DNA of 64,000 bases from JAHEFU01 sp041395205 (lineage in GTDB: Bacteria > 4484-113 > JAFGCY01), in the NCBI GenBank assembly GCA_041395205.1, contig JAWLAZ010000003.1, positions 372,001-436,000 of the forward strand, read 5' to 3'. Both the position numbers and the translations under genes were made by a program. Below, piece after piece: positions 63,784 through 64,000 of this stretch. The first letter of the stretch is position 1. Each line of letters starts with the position of its first letter. The notes beneath the pieces are model-generated. The model was not told the DNA's origin and made no database searches. It worked only from the letters and a program-made list of their open reading frames with translations.

Positions 63784-64000
63784 ATGAACGGGATCCGCGG
63801 ACTGCTGCTTCTGCTGTTGGTACTGCCGGCGCTGGCCGGACTGTGCTTTGCGGAAGATTCCGAGGAAACCCCGCCCTTCACCCTGCCCCAGCCAGGTCTG
63901 CCTGATGACAACCCCCTGCTCAATGTGCGCAACTACGTGCTGGATGCGGGCGACTTCATCCTCGTGAAGATGTTTGACGGCGTGAACCAGAGCGATGAAA
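63784..64000 (+). CDS. Start of a probable polysaccharide export (Wza-type) protein, cut by window
   Basis: The first 72 residues only. A hydrophobic signal peptide (GLLLLLLVLPALAGLCFA) without a clean lipobox position is followed by an acidic linker and NYVLDAGDFILVKMFDGV. That resembles the Y-x-L-x-x-GD start of the polysaccharide export (PF02563) domain. AGGAAGG precedes the ATG, and TAAAAT lies at 63739-63744. The assignment rests on one short motif and the polysaccharide context. Confidence 0.5.
   Translation, partial: MNGIRGLLLLLLVLPALAGLCFAEDSEETPPFTLPQPGLPDDNPLLNVRNYVLDAGDFILVKMFDGVNQSDE

Overview
This is a bacterial chromosome segment of about 60% GC. It comes from an uncultivated diderm-type bacterium that I cannot place firmly. 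Lipobox-bearing lipoproteins, a Wza-like export protein start, NhaA, ASPIC/UnbV and dockerin-like EF-hand proteins, and a 23S rRNA gene with no linked 16S or 5S fit a PVC/FCB-like or candidate-phylum lineage. Genes are dense and often overlap by ATGA/GTGA. Many transcription units have a -10 hexamer only 5-9 nt before the start codon, which suggests leaderless mRNAs.

Layout. 1-5.6 kb: housekeeping and small membrane proteins (partial fmt, DUF1232 protein, AI-2E-type permease, thiG, two zinc-ribbon membrane proteins, an O-methyltransferase). 5.6-15.7 kb: thirteen tandem ORFs of a paralogous two-helix membrane protein family that I do not recognise. Most have an N-terminal RIDNPLA block and end in LALYISFTDEFV. 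The array holds one frameshifted copy, one 46-residue copy reduced to its two ends, and one fused double copy. 15.8-21.3 kb: a small unknown protein, an FG-GAP/UnbV lipoprotein, a MITE-like inverted-repeat element, trpS, and a CADD-like haem-oxygenase-fold protein. 21.3-36.6 kb (minus strand): five paralogous lipoproteins with a dockerin-like EF-hand pair and a propeller-like C-terminus, plus a heparinase II/III-like protein. Two of the five are frameshifted, and two copies share a near-identical 3' tract.

36.9-40.3 kb: a free-standing 23S rRNA transcription unit with its own promoter, processing stem and terminator. 40.5-43.6 kb: a receiver-HisKA protein without an ATPase domain, tRNA-Gly(CCC), a TenA-like protein and nhaA. 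43.6-64 kb: a surface polysaccharide locus. It has glycosyltransferases, a UDP-HexNAc 2-epimerase, a flippase, an acyltransferase, an O-antigen ligase, a Wzz-like chain-length protein, a DegT aminotransferase, a UDP-HexNAc 6-dehydrogenase, a formyltransferase, a WbpB-like oxidoreductase and an export protein start. A ferritin-like gene, a NYN-LOTUS putative RNase, a GNAT acetyltransferase and one more propeller-like lipoprotein are interspersed.

The sugar genes together match most of the UDP-2,3-diamino-uronic acid (WbpA-B-E-D-I type) pathway feeding a Wzx/Wzy-type export system. The most novel-looking element is the tandem RIDN/TDEF array.
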